Of a DNA stretch of 15,668 nt, positions 8,640-15,668 are shown one piece after another (the first letter of the stretch is position 1; each line of letters starts with the position of its first letter). Location of the stretch: the NCBI GenBank assembly GCA_027382625.1, contig JAJKFJ010008273.1, positions 1 to 15,668 of the forward strand, read 5' to 3'. Made by a program: the position numbers and the translations under genes. Source of the stretch: Tetmemena sp. SeJ-2015 (Eukaryota; Ciliophora; Spirotrichea; Sporadotrichida; Oxytrichidae). The notes beneath the pieces are model-generated. The model was not told the origin of the DNA, made no database searches, and worked only from the letters and a program-made list of their open reading frames with translations.

Positions 8640-9330
8640 TCAATCGCACGCTCGCACTTTAAGAAGCTCGTCTAGTCACTGCGTAGCTTCCTTTCACTTA
8701 ATTGACGCTTGCTACTTGATCTCTATAGCATTAGATTGAAGTACAGTCTGTCTGCTCTTGTAATATACTCTTGCTCGATCTGTCCTCCATCCTGACCATT
8801 TCAGCTTCAATCTGCTTCTTAATCCTGCTTCTTGCGTTCTTGAGCCTCATGAGCTTTTGGGTAGTCTTCCCCTTATTTGATAAGCCCAGTTACAGAGTCT
8901 TTCCATCCTTTGAAGATTAAGGTTAGCCCTCCAAGAATATTGGGAATATCTCGATGGTTATTTACTGCGCATCGCTTGCTTCTTTACAAGGAGACACATC
9001 ATCCTTTTGAAAGATGTCATCCTTCGTAGCAAAGGTAGATAGTATCGCAGCATCCACTTCCCAGGCATGTGAGACTTGTAAATCTATAAATTCTTGCTCA
9101 TCCTGTCAGCCATGACTTTTAAAAACTTCGCAAGCACGCCAACTGTCGGAGGACTTGGACAAGGAAGGAGTCGAATTTCTCTAACTCAAGGGCAACAGGT
9201 CGCGCTATTTATTATGTTCAAGATATACTCCTCGGTGAGACTTGAGATAAGGTGGCAATTATTGATTTCACAGGGCAGCTTCGTAAAGATCATGCTTTGG
9301 CAGGATTTTTTCACTAGTTTCTAATAAGAA
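8640..9330 (-). CDS. Open stretch convergent with the transposase relic, strand uncertain
   Basis: The minus strand is open over most of this stretch, with two in-frame TGAs near the N-terminal side. It reads PKHDLYEAAL, then FIDLQVSHAWEVDAAILSTF, then KAHEAQERKKQDQEA and QIEAEMVRMED, a Lys/Glu-rich helical region. Frames shift at least once, so it is probably a decayed accessory gene of the adjacent element, in convergent orientation. The plus strand is a real competitor. It contains SSFVAKVDS followed by CETCKSINSCSSC, which recalls the beta-propeller and cysteine-rich repeats expected upstream in the cadherin-like gene starting at 9380. I could not decide between them. Confidence 0.35.
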
Positions 9331-9379
9331 ATAAAAAAGGGAATTCCATCCATTAATTTATTCCATCTAGGCAATTAAC

Positions 9380-12300
9380 CTTGATCTTGTACTATTAGTT
9401 AACCAAATTGCAACAATAGGAGTTGAGAGTAGTTACAAACTACCTCAGGTAGTTAATAAAGATTAGAGCACTTCCGAGCAAGAGATTTCCTACACTATTT
9501 CAGTAGAAATGGGATAAGCAAGTGCTTTTAGTACCTTTAATGACGAAAACTTTGTTCATAATAAATGATGCTGATTAGTTTAAATTAATGTTTTCTCCCC
9601 TTCTTCGATCTCTGAGATAGGGTAGTATTCTTTCGTCGTTTACTTACATGTTTTATTTTCTTAAGGAACGAGATTAATCCAGTGAATAGCTTGAGATACA
9701 CTTTTGAAATGTCAGTAGAGTAAGTTAACTTTGCGGACTTGCTAAAATCTATTAATAAAACAACTTCTGAGATCTAGGAACAACTAATTTTATTTTATTA
9801 TAATTTTAAACTGAAGTAAGGGAAGCAGTTTTAGGATGAATTCAAAGCCAGAGTGGCCAAAATCTCAAACATTGGAGAGATCACGATTCAGTTTGACTAA
9901 GACTACTAATACTCCTCCGCTATCTAGTATTTACTAAATTTCTCAAGATTTTATATTAAACTAGGACTTTATAAACTTAGACATGGAATGCAAATTCCTA
10001 AAGAAGGATTCCGCATCTAATTAACTCAATTTATAGTTAATTATTAATCCAATAACTACTTAAACGATAGTTCATATATCAAGTTAAGGAAAAACCTTCA
10101 ATACAAAAACAAATCCATATAAAATAAAGATTTTCTCAAATGGAAATAAATGATGAGATTAATTTTTGAACAAATAGCTGAAGCTTAAGATAAATTTCAA
10201 CTCAGTAAAGAATATCTCTTAGGGCTCAGTAAGATTTATTATGACTTGATACAAATTTATAGGACTAAGATTAGCTGGAATTTGTATTTCGATATAAACT
10301 GCCTTAAACTGTCTTAGCACAAAAGAGAGAGCTTAGCTCAAGCTCTAGCTAATCAACTTAAAACTCCATATTCTTTCTAAAAGACTCCTACAGCGTTAAG
10401 AAGTCTATCCCACCCTAACTTGACGAAGAGGAGGCAGCAGCCTTAGTAAATTTAATATTTGAAATATCATTTAGTAAAAGCTGGAGGTGCTGCGAGTTCT
10501 ATGATGACATCATCTATGTACTCTAATTACAATAAATTTAGATGAAAATTTTGGTGCATAGTTTTTCATGTATGCTTGATACCTATCTTTAACTTTAATT
10601 ATAGGTCCTCAGCTTTGACAATAGTTTGGGGTATGATAAATTAAAATATAAGCGGTATATTACTCCTTTCATATTTGATAAATAACTTGCAGTTAATTTC
10701 GCATCTGCCCCTTATTCAGATTAATTTTCCTGCAAGCGTAGAACTTTTTATTCAGCAGCTTATTGATGCCTCAAATATATTGAAAAATGCGAGTCAAATA
10801 AATGAAGTGCTGATTTTATAGATATGAAGTTGCTCCCTACTCCTGCATTTATAGAAAAAGGTTTGAGCTTGAAAGAAGTATCGGCAGATGGCATTCGCTA
10901 CGATCTCGGTAACCAATATTAAAACCTAGGCTATGAAACTTCGTACTTTCCAACCAACCTCTTAAACATAGCAGTTATATCTTATTTAAGTAAATGTGGG
11001 AGCCCTTTTTATACTCATGCTCTTTCAAGTGATTTTGGAAAGATCCCTTAAGAGATGTTAGAAGAGAGATTCGAAGTATTAAACTTAAGAAAACTAAACA
11101 AGCAAGATACAAGTAACCAATATTGAGGCTTCAAAGACTCATGATTAAAACTCTAGTCAAAATTTAAAGAAGGCTTTCATCTTTAAAGTTAAAATTAGGA
11201 GCATTTTTATTTTAAGTACTTGAGAAGATAGAGAGCAACTTACGAAAAAGTTTGTATTTCAGCAGCGCGTTAAGGATTGTGATTTAGAACTACTTTCCAG
11301 TGGCCATGATTACTTTTTTAGTGCTCTTCAACTATCTTTACTTTGATAATATGATATCTGCAATAAATACGGGTCTTACTTTAAAAAAGTTTATGCTTAA
11401 TTTAATATTTAATTTCGCTGCTCTTATCTTTCTAGTCACGTTTCCAATTGTGACTTTCATATTCCTTAAAAGAAACAGACCAAGACTTAAAGAAGAGGTC
11501 TATCAATAGAAGTTTAGCTCACTCTACCAAAATTTAAGGTAGATAAAATAAATTGAAGCTACCAGAATACAAAAAGTTAGATTGGTTTCTCGCATCAGTT
11601 GATAATCGTATTTCTCCTCAAGAGAATATTTTTTGCTTTTGCAATCCAGGGACTAAACTCTTTTGGTTAAATAAACATCTTAGAATTAAAAAAATAGAGA
11701 AATTATTTTTATCTTGATATTCTCTACTCTTCTGACTCTATAAATAATATTTTAAGTTTTTAAATCTCTTATGTTTGTAGGGTCTTAAAGACCTCTAGTA
11801 GAACCTATTCTAAATTTTATAGAGTACTTTAACGAACTATTTTTTCTAGTAACACTATACTTCTGTTTTCTGTTTACTGACTTTGTGTAAAATAATTGTA
11901 ATGATTTAATTATATTTTTGTGAGTGATTCTGAAATGAAAAACTCTCTTGGCAAAATTTTGATCTTCCTTATAATTGGAAATGTTTTAGTCAACATTCTA
12001 ATTGCTATAATTTGACATTTATCATAGTCTCTAATTTATTTTTCATTTTATGCTCTCTACATGATGCTGTCGAAGGCCTACCACTCTACTGTAAAGATTA
12101 AATATAATTATAGAGAAATTAAAAACGTATACTTAAAAAAAGATTTGCAGGAAATTAAATTCTAACTTAGATAATAACGATAAATCTCAATAAAACAAAT
12201 TGAAATGTAATATTTAATTATAAATCAAAATTTTATAAAATTGAAAGGATAATAGACAACTACTGAAAATAAATCATTTTTTATGTCTTTAAAGTAAATT

Positions 12301-13146
12301 TAATATAAAGAAAATAATTTCATCACAAAAGCAGATGCATGTTTTAATTAATTCACCTATAAAAAAATTTAAATGCTAGTGAGTCTTTTACGGCTTTAGA
12401 TATATCTATGTTGAGTTTAGACTTGAGTTCTATACCTATTAAACCTAAGAAATAAATTTAAAATACCAAGAAAATTAAAAAAGGTCTTAGACCCGATGCT
12501 TCAAGACAGAGTTATAATCAATATAAAATATGCATTACAATAAATTTAAAGAGCAAGCATGAATTGAAGAAAGAGAAGAAAGAAAATAAAATTGAAAAAC
12601 TTCCCAAAGAGCATTAGAATAAATAATTTTATTATAGAGGTTAAAAATAAGGTTAAAAAGAAGAAATTAGACAGATGAATATAAAATTATAGTGATAAAA
12701 AATCAAACGAACTTGGAAATCAGCTTTTGATGGAATCAGTAGGGAAAAAACTTAGAATTATAAAAATAGAAATTATGTAATTTCAATTAAAAAAACTAGA
12801 GCAGGTATTTAAATAGAGTAAATTCATTGTTTTCATAAATTAATTTTTATTTTATGTTTTTGTAAAAAATATTCTTAAAGTTTAAACTTTCAGAAGTAGT
12901 TTAAATTTTAATTTTTTAGAATAAATTATGGAAGGCACTATATTTGTACAACATACTGTTCCCAAAAAGTATGGATTCATTAATGTCTTATAAATATTTA
13001 TTTAAAGGATAATAAAAGGTTGCTAAATGAGATATTTGTGTAGCTAGCTTTAAATTTTTAATCGCCCACTTTTGCCTCTATTGTAGTAATAAGGCCGAGA
13101 TCAAATTAAATTAATCAAGATCAATGCAAGAATAAAATTCTCCTGA
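9380..13146 (+). CDS. Cadherin-like multi-pass membrane protein, 3' part, MDS/IES structure
   Basis: This is the 3' part of a large hypotrich surface protein. An extracellular cadherin-like domain (YKLPQVVNKDQ, SAFSTFNDENF) is followed by a beta-rich segment (FKARVAKISNIGEITIQF) and a long C-terminal membrane region. That region includes WGMINNLQLISHLPLI, FPASVELFIQQL, TNLLNIAVNVGALFILMLF, FPVAMITFLVLFNYLYFDNM, FNFAALIFLVTFPIVTFIF, RLIIVFLLKRIFFAFAIQGL, PLVEPILNFIEYFNELF, LYFCFLFTDFVSDSE and IFLIIGNVLVNILIYFSFY. At least seven membrane helices are visible. It reads as one frame only after 13 short inserts are removed. The frame is open back to 9266 but the large N-terminal ectodomain is absent, and a transposon-like island lies immediately upstream. 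The C-terminal tail is basic and hydrophilic. After about 12830 the frame stays open to a TGA at 13144-13146 but looks non-coding, so the true end is uncertain. 9664-10523 may hide in-frame IESs. Role beyond a surface/membrane protein is unknown. Confidence 0.8.
9557..9592. other. IES, pointer TGTT, 36 bp removed
   Basis: TGTT at 9553-9556 and 9589-9592. Removal deletes the in-frame TGA at 9569-9571 and joins DENFV to FSPSSISEIG, restoring the cadherin-like domain. Confidence 0.8.
9647..9663. other. IES, pointer CTTA, 17 bp removed
   Basis: CTTA at 9643-9646 and 9660-9663 flanks a 13-bp interior that is T-rich. Removal joins YSFVVYL to RNEINPVNSLRYTF across two different raw frames. Confidence 0.75.
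10530..10601. other. IES (or intron), pointer TAATTA, 72 bp removed
   Basis: TAATTA at 10524-10529 and 10596-10601. Removal deletes a TGA and joins SSMYSNY to RSSALTIVWGMI. A GT-AG intron from 10518 to 10604 would also preserve the frame, giving SSMSSALTIV, so the mechanism is ambiguous here. Confidence 0.65.
10642..10683. other. IES, pointer TGATAAAT, 42 bp removed
   Basis: The 8-bp repeat at 10634-10641 and 10676-10683 is the longest pointer in this gene. The interior is open, but removal yields the compact WGMINNLQLISHLPL instead of a 14-residue insertion. Confidence 0.75.
10768..10814. other. IES, pointer TGAT, 47 bp removed
   Basis: TGAT at 10764-10767 and 10811-10814. Removal switches frame and joins VELFIQQLID to FIDMKLLPTPAF, deleting a TGA. 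Confidence 0.7.
10976..10991. other. IES, pointer AGT, 16 bp removed
   Basis: AGT at 10973-10975 and 10989-10991 flanks a 13-bp interior. Removal joins NLLNIAV to NVGALFILMLFQVI, making one continuous membrane helix. The pointer is short, so the exact position is less secure. Confidence 0.65.
11190..11217. other. IES, pointer AAGT, 28 bp removed
   Basis: AAGT at 11186-11189 and 11214-11217. Removal joins LKKAFIFKV to LEKIESNLRKSLYF and avoids the TGA that closes the raw frame. Confidence 0.75.
11585..11601. other. IES, pointer TTG, 17 bp removed
   Basis: TTG at 11582-11584 and 11599-11601. Removal deletes the TGA after VSRIS in the raw frame and gives IQKVRLIIVFLLKRIFF. Confidence 0.65.
11656..11740. 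other. IES, pointer CTA, 85 bp removed
   Basis: CTA at 11653-11655 and 11738-11740 flanks an 82-bp, very AT-rich interior, the largest resolved in this gene. Removal joins FAFAIQGL to QIIFQVFKSLMFVG. Confidence 0.65.
11888..11922. other. IES, pointer TTTGTG, 35 bp removed
   Basis: TTTGTG at 11882-11887 and 11917-11922. Removal joins FLFTDFV to SDSEMKNSLGKIL. A GT-AG reading (11887-11924) also keeps frame but loses two residues; the 6-bp repeat favours an IES. Confidence 0.75.
12004..12036. other. IES, pointer TCTAATT, 33 bp removed
   Basis: TCTAATT at 11997-12003 and 12030-12036. Length is a multiple of three, but the interior carries an in-frame TGA. Removal gives NVLVNILIYFSFYALYMML. Confidence 0.8.
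12339..12376. other. IES, pointer ATGC, 38 bp removed
   Basis: ATGC at 12335-12338 and 12373-12376. Removal joins NFITKADA to SESFTALDISMLS across a frame change. Confidence 0.7.
12688..12703. other. IES, pointer AAAAT, 16 bp removed
   Basis: AAAAT at 12683-12687 and 12699-12703 flanks an 11-bp interior containing the TGA that would otherwise end the gene. Removal joins RQMNIK to SNELGNQLLMESVG. Confidence 0.6.
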
Positions 13147-13231
13147 GAAGCTACTTTTTAAATAGAAGTTTTAAAATATATAGCAAGATATGTTTAAACT
13201 TAGGGTTAAATATACCACTCTTAGTTAAAAA

Positions 13232-13372
13232 TTTATCTCCTAAATTGATGAATCTATTAACGCTCACTAGTTTATGATTATGAATAAGATCGTTAGTTTT
13301 AAGTAGAGATTAATTAGCTTTATCATGCTGAACGCTAAAGATGAATTGGACAGTATAAAGCTAATTTTTTGA
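13232..13372 (+). CDS. Open fragment, unknown
   Basis: Reads FISQIDESINAHQFMIMNKI and FIMLNAKDELDSIKLIF before a TGA at 13370-13372. It looks coding by composition compared with its AT-rich surroundings. It could be a last MDS of the cadherin-like gene upstream or an unrelated relic; no joining pointer was found. Confidence 0.3.
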
Positions 13373-13568
13373 AGTGTCTTTAGTGAATTTTTTAATAAAA
13401 TTTTCTTTATAACTTTTATTTTATCTAAGGTGGCATTTAATTATTTTATATAGATTTAGGCGCTATAAAATATTAATTTCTAAAAATAGTGCCATTATTG
13501 AAAATCAACATCTATCTTTTAAAAATACGAAAGATTAATTCGTGATGAAATTAAAAATTCAATTCTAG

Positions 13569-14245
13569 TCAAGGTAAAAGCCTAAGTGATTCTGAATTAA
13601 GTTAAACATTTTAGTTATCGTTAGCATTATCAAAATCTTGTCTGGAACGATTAACCTCTGTTGGTTCATCAGCTGCCCTCTCCTCTATCTATATATTGAG
13701 TGCTGTGATGTCTATGTGCTGTGAATCTTCCAAGTTAATCTTTTATAGTTGCTGCTTCCTCAGTTGTAGCTAGTCCATTAATTAAATCAGCTACCAATTT
13801 AGAATAGCCGACTGAGAATAAAATGATTACTCTAAAATAATGATAAATGAGCGTCTACTCTAGACTTTTCAGTTTACTATTATTCTATTTGCTTTTCAAT
13901 AAGCGCTCTCTGCTCTGCGATTAATTTGAGTTTATTTGTATCCTCTTATGTAGTTATCAATTAAAAAAATAGATTAATAAATGCAAGTTATGACTTTGGA
14001 AGGATCAACAGGCCCTGACTTTTAAGAGGAAGCTTATGCTCAAAATAAATATTGTATGACGTGGTGGAAGGCCTTCCTGCTGCTTGTGAACCTGACTTCT
14101 GATTTTAGTTTTAAATAGGTTTGTAAGGCTCCACAATTTGCCATTTCTTCAAAACATCTTTGTAAATGAATCTCAGTTTAGGGTAAGGTTGGCCAAAGTC
14201 TATTCCTAATTCCTTGTCATTCGCTCTTAATCCAGTTTGTTACAT
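13569..14245 (-). CDS. Small hydrophilic protein, unknown, complete with IESs
   Basis: On the minus strand an ATG at 14245-14243 opens MQQTGLRANDKELGIDFGQP, then YPKLRFIYKDVLKKWQIVEP. A Lys/Gln/Glu-rich helix follows (KLKLIAEQRALIEKQIEQQQ), then LVADLINGLATTEEAATIKD, an acidic tail (IEERAADEPTEVNRSRQDF) and a TGA at 13571-13569. Two inserts must be removed to keep one frame (pointers TACTCTA and AATCTT on the plus strand). A third in-frame candidate (pointer ATCAA) is optional. With all three removed the coding length is 588 nt, or 195 residues. Frame closure from start to stop after the removals is good internal support. The central helix suggests a coiled coil. There is no signal peptide or membrane helix. 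The family is not recognised. Confidence 0.7.
13730..13742. other. IES in the minus-strand gene, pointer AATCTT, 13 bp removed
   Basis: AATCTT at 13724-13729 and 13737-13742 flanks only 7 bp. On the minus strand removal joins EEAATIKD to SQHIDITALN. If real, this is an exceptionally short IES. Confidence 0.65.
13835..13862. other. IES in the minus-strand gene, pointer TACTCTA, 28 bp removed
   Basis: The 7-bp repeat at 13828-13834 and 13856-13862 flanks 21 bp. On the minus strand removal joins QQQTEKSRV to IILFSVGYSKLVADL across a frame change. Confidence 0.75.
13961..14008. other. Possible in-frame IES, pointer ATCAA, 48 bp removed
   Basis: ATCAA at 13956-13960 and 14004-14008. Both the retained and the removed version keep the frame open, so this is only a candidate. 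Part of the interior (a T-rich run on the minus strand) looks non-coding. Confidence 0.35.
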
Positions 14246-14248
14246 TTC

Positions 14249-14425
14249 TAGTTTATTTTAAATTCAAATTTTATTTATTAGACAAAGGATTTTTACTTTA
14301 AGAAATATAAGAATGATGATATGATAAATTCATGGGAAGCAGTGAATAAGGAATATCCATATTAAGGTACAGATTATCAATAAACCTATGCAATCGTAAA
14401 TTTTGGATATATAAAATACGGGTGA
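14249..14425 (+). CDS. Open fragment divergent from the small gene, unknown
   Basis: Plus-strand frame reads KDFYFKKYKNDDMINSWEAV, then NKEYPYQGTDYQ and YAIVNFGYIKYG, ending at a TGA at 14423-14425. Residue content is strongly protein-like. The first in-frame ATG is at 14321. It starts a few bases from the divergent small gene on the other strand. It may be one MDS of a larger gene whose other parts were not found. No family was recognised. Confidence 0.45.
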
Positions 14426-15155
14426 AAACTGCCTTTTTTATTATATAATTTGGTAGCAATTAATCGAAACCCTTGAATCTTCCTAAATTTGTTAATATTA
14501 TAATTTGCTCTTTTTGTAATGATCCCAAAACATTAAGTAAAATAGTAGAGTTTAAAAGTAGTTTATATTTAAGAAAATGAATCAATTTTTTATTTTTTTA
14601 TTAACTTATGATTGGACTCTAGGACTTAAAATAAAAAATTCCCTCAACTAGAATAATTTCAATCATTTGAAAAGATTTATAATTTAAACAATTTGAAATG
14701 ATATTTATTTTAAGAAAAAAAACTTTTTCTTTCTTAAAATTGTCGAGTATTTGCTCTTGTAGGTTAATATTTTAGATGTGTATTAATCTATCAAAAAATG
14801 GAAGAAAAAAAAACCTACTATTTAATTGCAATTAAGGCTATTTTAAGGATTTGCTTTCTTTTAACTTTAAAAAAGAGAAACATTCTTCAATTTTCTAAAA
14901 TAAGTTCGCAAAAAAATAAATGGCAAAATAAAATGATATTTCGACTCATTGAAAATTGAAGTTTTATTTAAAAAATAGAAAATATCTATCATGTGTTTCG
15001 TAAAAATCTTAATAAGGTTATTTTATATTAAAACAAAAGAAAAGACAACTGTAAAGTTAAATTTGCATTTTAATTCATCTTTCGAATTTAATCTTTTGTT
15101 AAAAACAATGGCTAGTCATGACTCTTATGATAAAAAATATTGTTTTAAATAAAAA
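14426..15155. other. AT-rich spacer, nothing identified
   Basis: Dominated by A and T runs. No convincing coding piece, repeat pair or RNA gene was seen. Confidence 0.5.
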
Positions 15156-15668
15156 ATGATCTATTTTGTTCACTATTTCAAACTAATTAGTGCTATAACT
15201 TCAGATTCTTCCACTCGAAATTGCTATCAACAATATCCTATCACTTTGAAGAGTGATTCTAATGATTTCCAATTATAGGGTGGATCAACTTTGAGATCGA
15301 ATTAAATTTTATTCTTTTTTTTGTCGTTATTTAATATTTTTCTCCTAAAGGCTTTTATAATAGATTAAATCTCTTCCTAAATGTCACCATAAAACATAAA
15401 CTTAAAACTGCTTAATATTTACTGTTATTTATTTAGATGAAGTAAAGTTTTTGCAACCTTCATTCAATCCTTCTTATATATATTGCAAGATAATTACAAA
15501 ACTATTCTTAATATTTATTTATATACAAAAAAAAAGACTTATATATATATTTTATTTATTGTCATTTTAATTTTAAAATACGATGGACATAACAAAAATG
15601 TCTCACTTGGTGGTAGGAGGGCAAAGAGATTATTTTGATCCAGTAGTGGCCTTCTTTTCTCCGGTTCA
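15156..15668 (+). CDS. 5' end of a second cadherin-like family member (partial)
   Basis: An ATG at 15156 opens MIYFVHYFKLIS, a weak signal-peptide-like start, then AITSDSSTRNCYQQYPITLK and SNDFQLQGGSTLRS. Removing a 283-bp AT-rich insert with pointer CGA joins this in frame to the segment after 15583: MDITKMSHLVVGGQRDYF, then DPVVAFFSPV, running off the window. The secreted start, early Cys-Tyr-Gln-Gln-Tyr motif and GG-D repeats resemble, from general knowledge of hypotrich proteins, the N-termini of the large surface proteins whose C-terminal part lies at 9380-13146. It would be a tandem paralogue in the same orientation. If the insert is not an IES, the ATG at 15583 is an independent start. 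Confidence 0.55.
15301..15583. other. Candidate IES, pointer CGA, 283 bp removed
   Basis: CGA at 15298-15300 and 15581-15583. The interior is extremely AT-rich with long A and T runs. Removal restores one frame from the coding piece before it to the GC-richer piece after it. A 3-bp pointer is weak evidence by itself. Confidence 0.5.

Noticed and set aside
9094..9324. 76-codon frame open in the standard genetic code on the plus strand
   Set aside because: In this ciliate code standard-code openness carries little weight. It overlaps other equally open frames on both strands and could not be joined in frame to the cadherin-like gene, so it is not called as a gene.
9380..13146. Reading the in-frame TGAs of the cadherin-like gene as tryptophan, or the gene as a pseudogene with random indels
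   Set aside because: Every TGA and frame slip met while joining the pieces lies at or inside an insert bounded by a direct repeat, and the joined protein is continuous. Random decay or a TGA=Trp code would not give that pattern.
13980..14013. Plus-strand YDFGRINRP as the DFG motif of the orphan kinase
   Set aside because: It lies antisense to the small minus-strand gene, no flanking kinase sequence is present, and DFG alone is too short.
1..15668. tRNA, rRNA, CRISPR arrays, bacterial-type promoters and telomeric C4A4 tracts
   Set aside because: Looked for by eye on both strands; no cloverleaf, array or telomere-like repeat was found.

Overview
The window reads as germline (micronuclear) DNA of a hypotrich/stichotrich ciliate of the Oxytricha-Stylonychia type; the genus is an inference. 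Three things support this. (1) The sequence is very AT-rich, and nearly all coding signal appears only when TAA and TAG are read as glutamine and TGA as the sole stop. (2) Coding stretches are broken by short AT-rich inserts flanked by 3-8 bp direct repeats. Removing each insert with one repeat copy restores one reading frame and deletes in-frame TGAs. These are internal eliminated sequences (IESs) between macronuclear-destined segments (MDSs), and the repeats are pointers. (3) Decayed Tc1/mariner-type DDE transposases lie between genes, as expected of a germline genome.

Layout, left to right. 1-168: an open, GC-richer stretch, possibly the end of a gene. 245-985 (-): transposase relic. 1459-2740 (+): unknown gene in pieces. 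2742-5131 (-): a long, mostly coiled-coil gene in pieces, ending in an R-SNARE-like segment. 5471-5527 (+): a tiny orphan kinase segment with the HRDLKPE catalytic loop. 5560-6650: AT-rich, no gene recognised. 6658-7370 (-): unknown gene with a probable 47-nt intron. 7440-9330: a less AT-rich island with a second transposase relic (+) and a convergent open stretch (-). 9380-13146 (+): the best gene, the 3' part of a cadherin-like multi-pass membrane protein with 13 reconstructed IESs. 13232-13372 (+): a small open fragment. 13569-14245 (-): a complete small gene of unknown function with two or three IESs. 14249-14425 (+): an open fragment. 14430-15150: AT-rich, nothing recognised. 15156-15668 (+): the 5' end of what looks like a second member of the cadherin-like family, running off the window.

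No tRNA, rRNA, CRISPR array or telomere-type C4A4/G4T4 tract was seen. Most of the genes cannot be tied to a pathway. The unifying biology is DNA rearrangement: in the developing macronucleus the pointer-flanked inserts would be cut out and the segments joined into expressible genes. All spliced readings were done by eye and need checking against a macronuclear assembly or cDNA.
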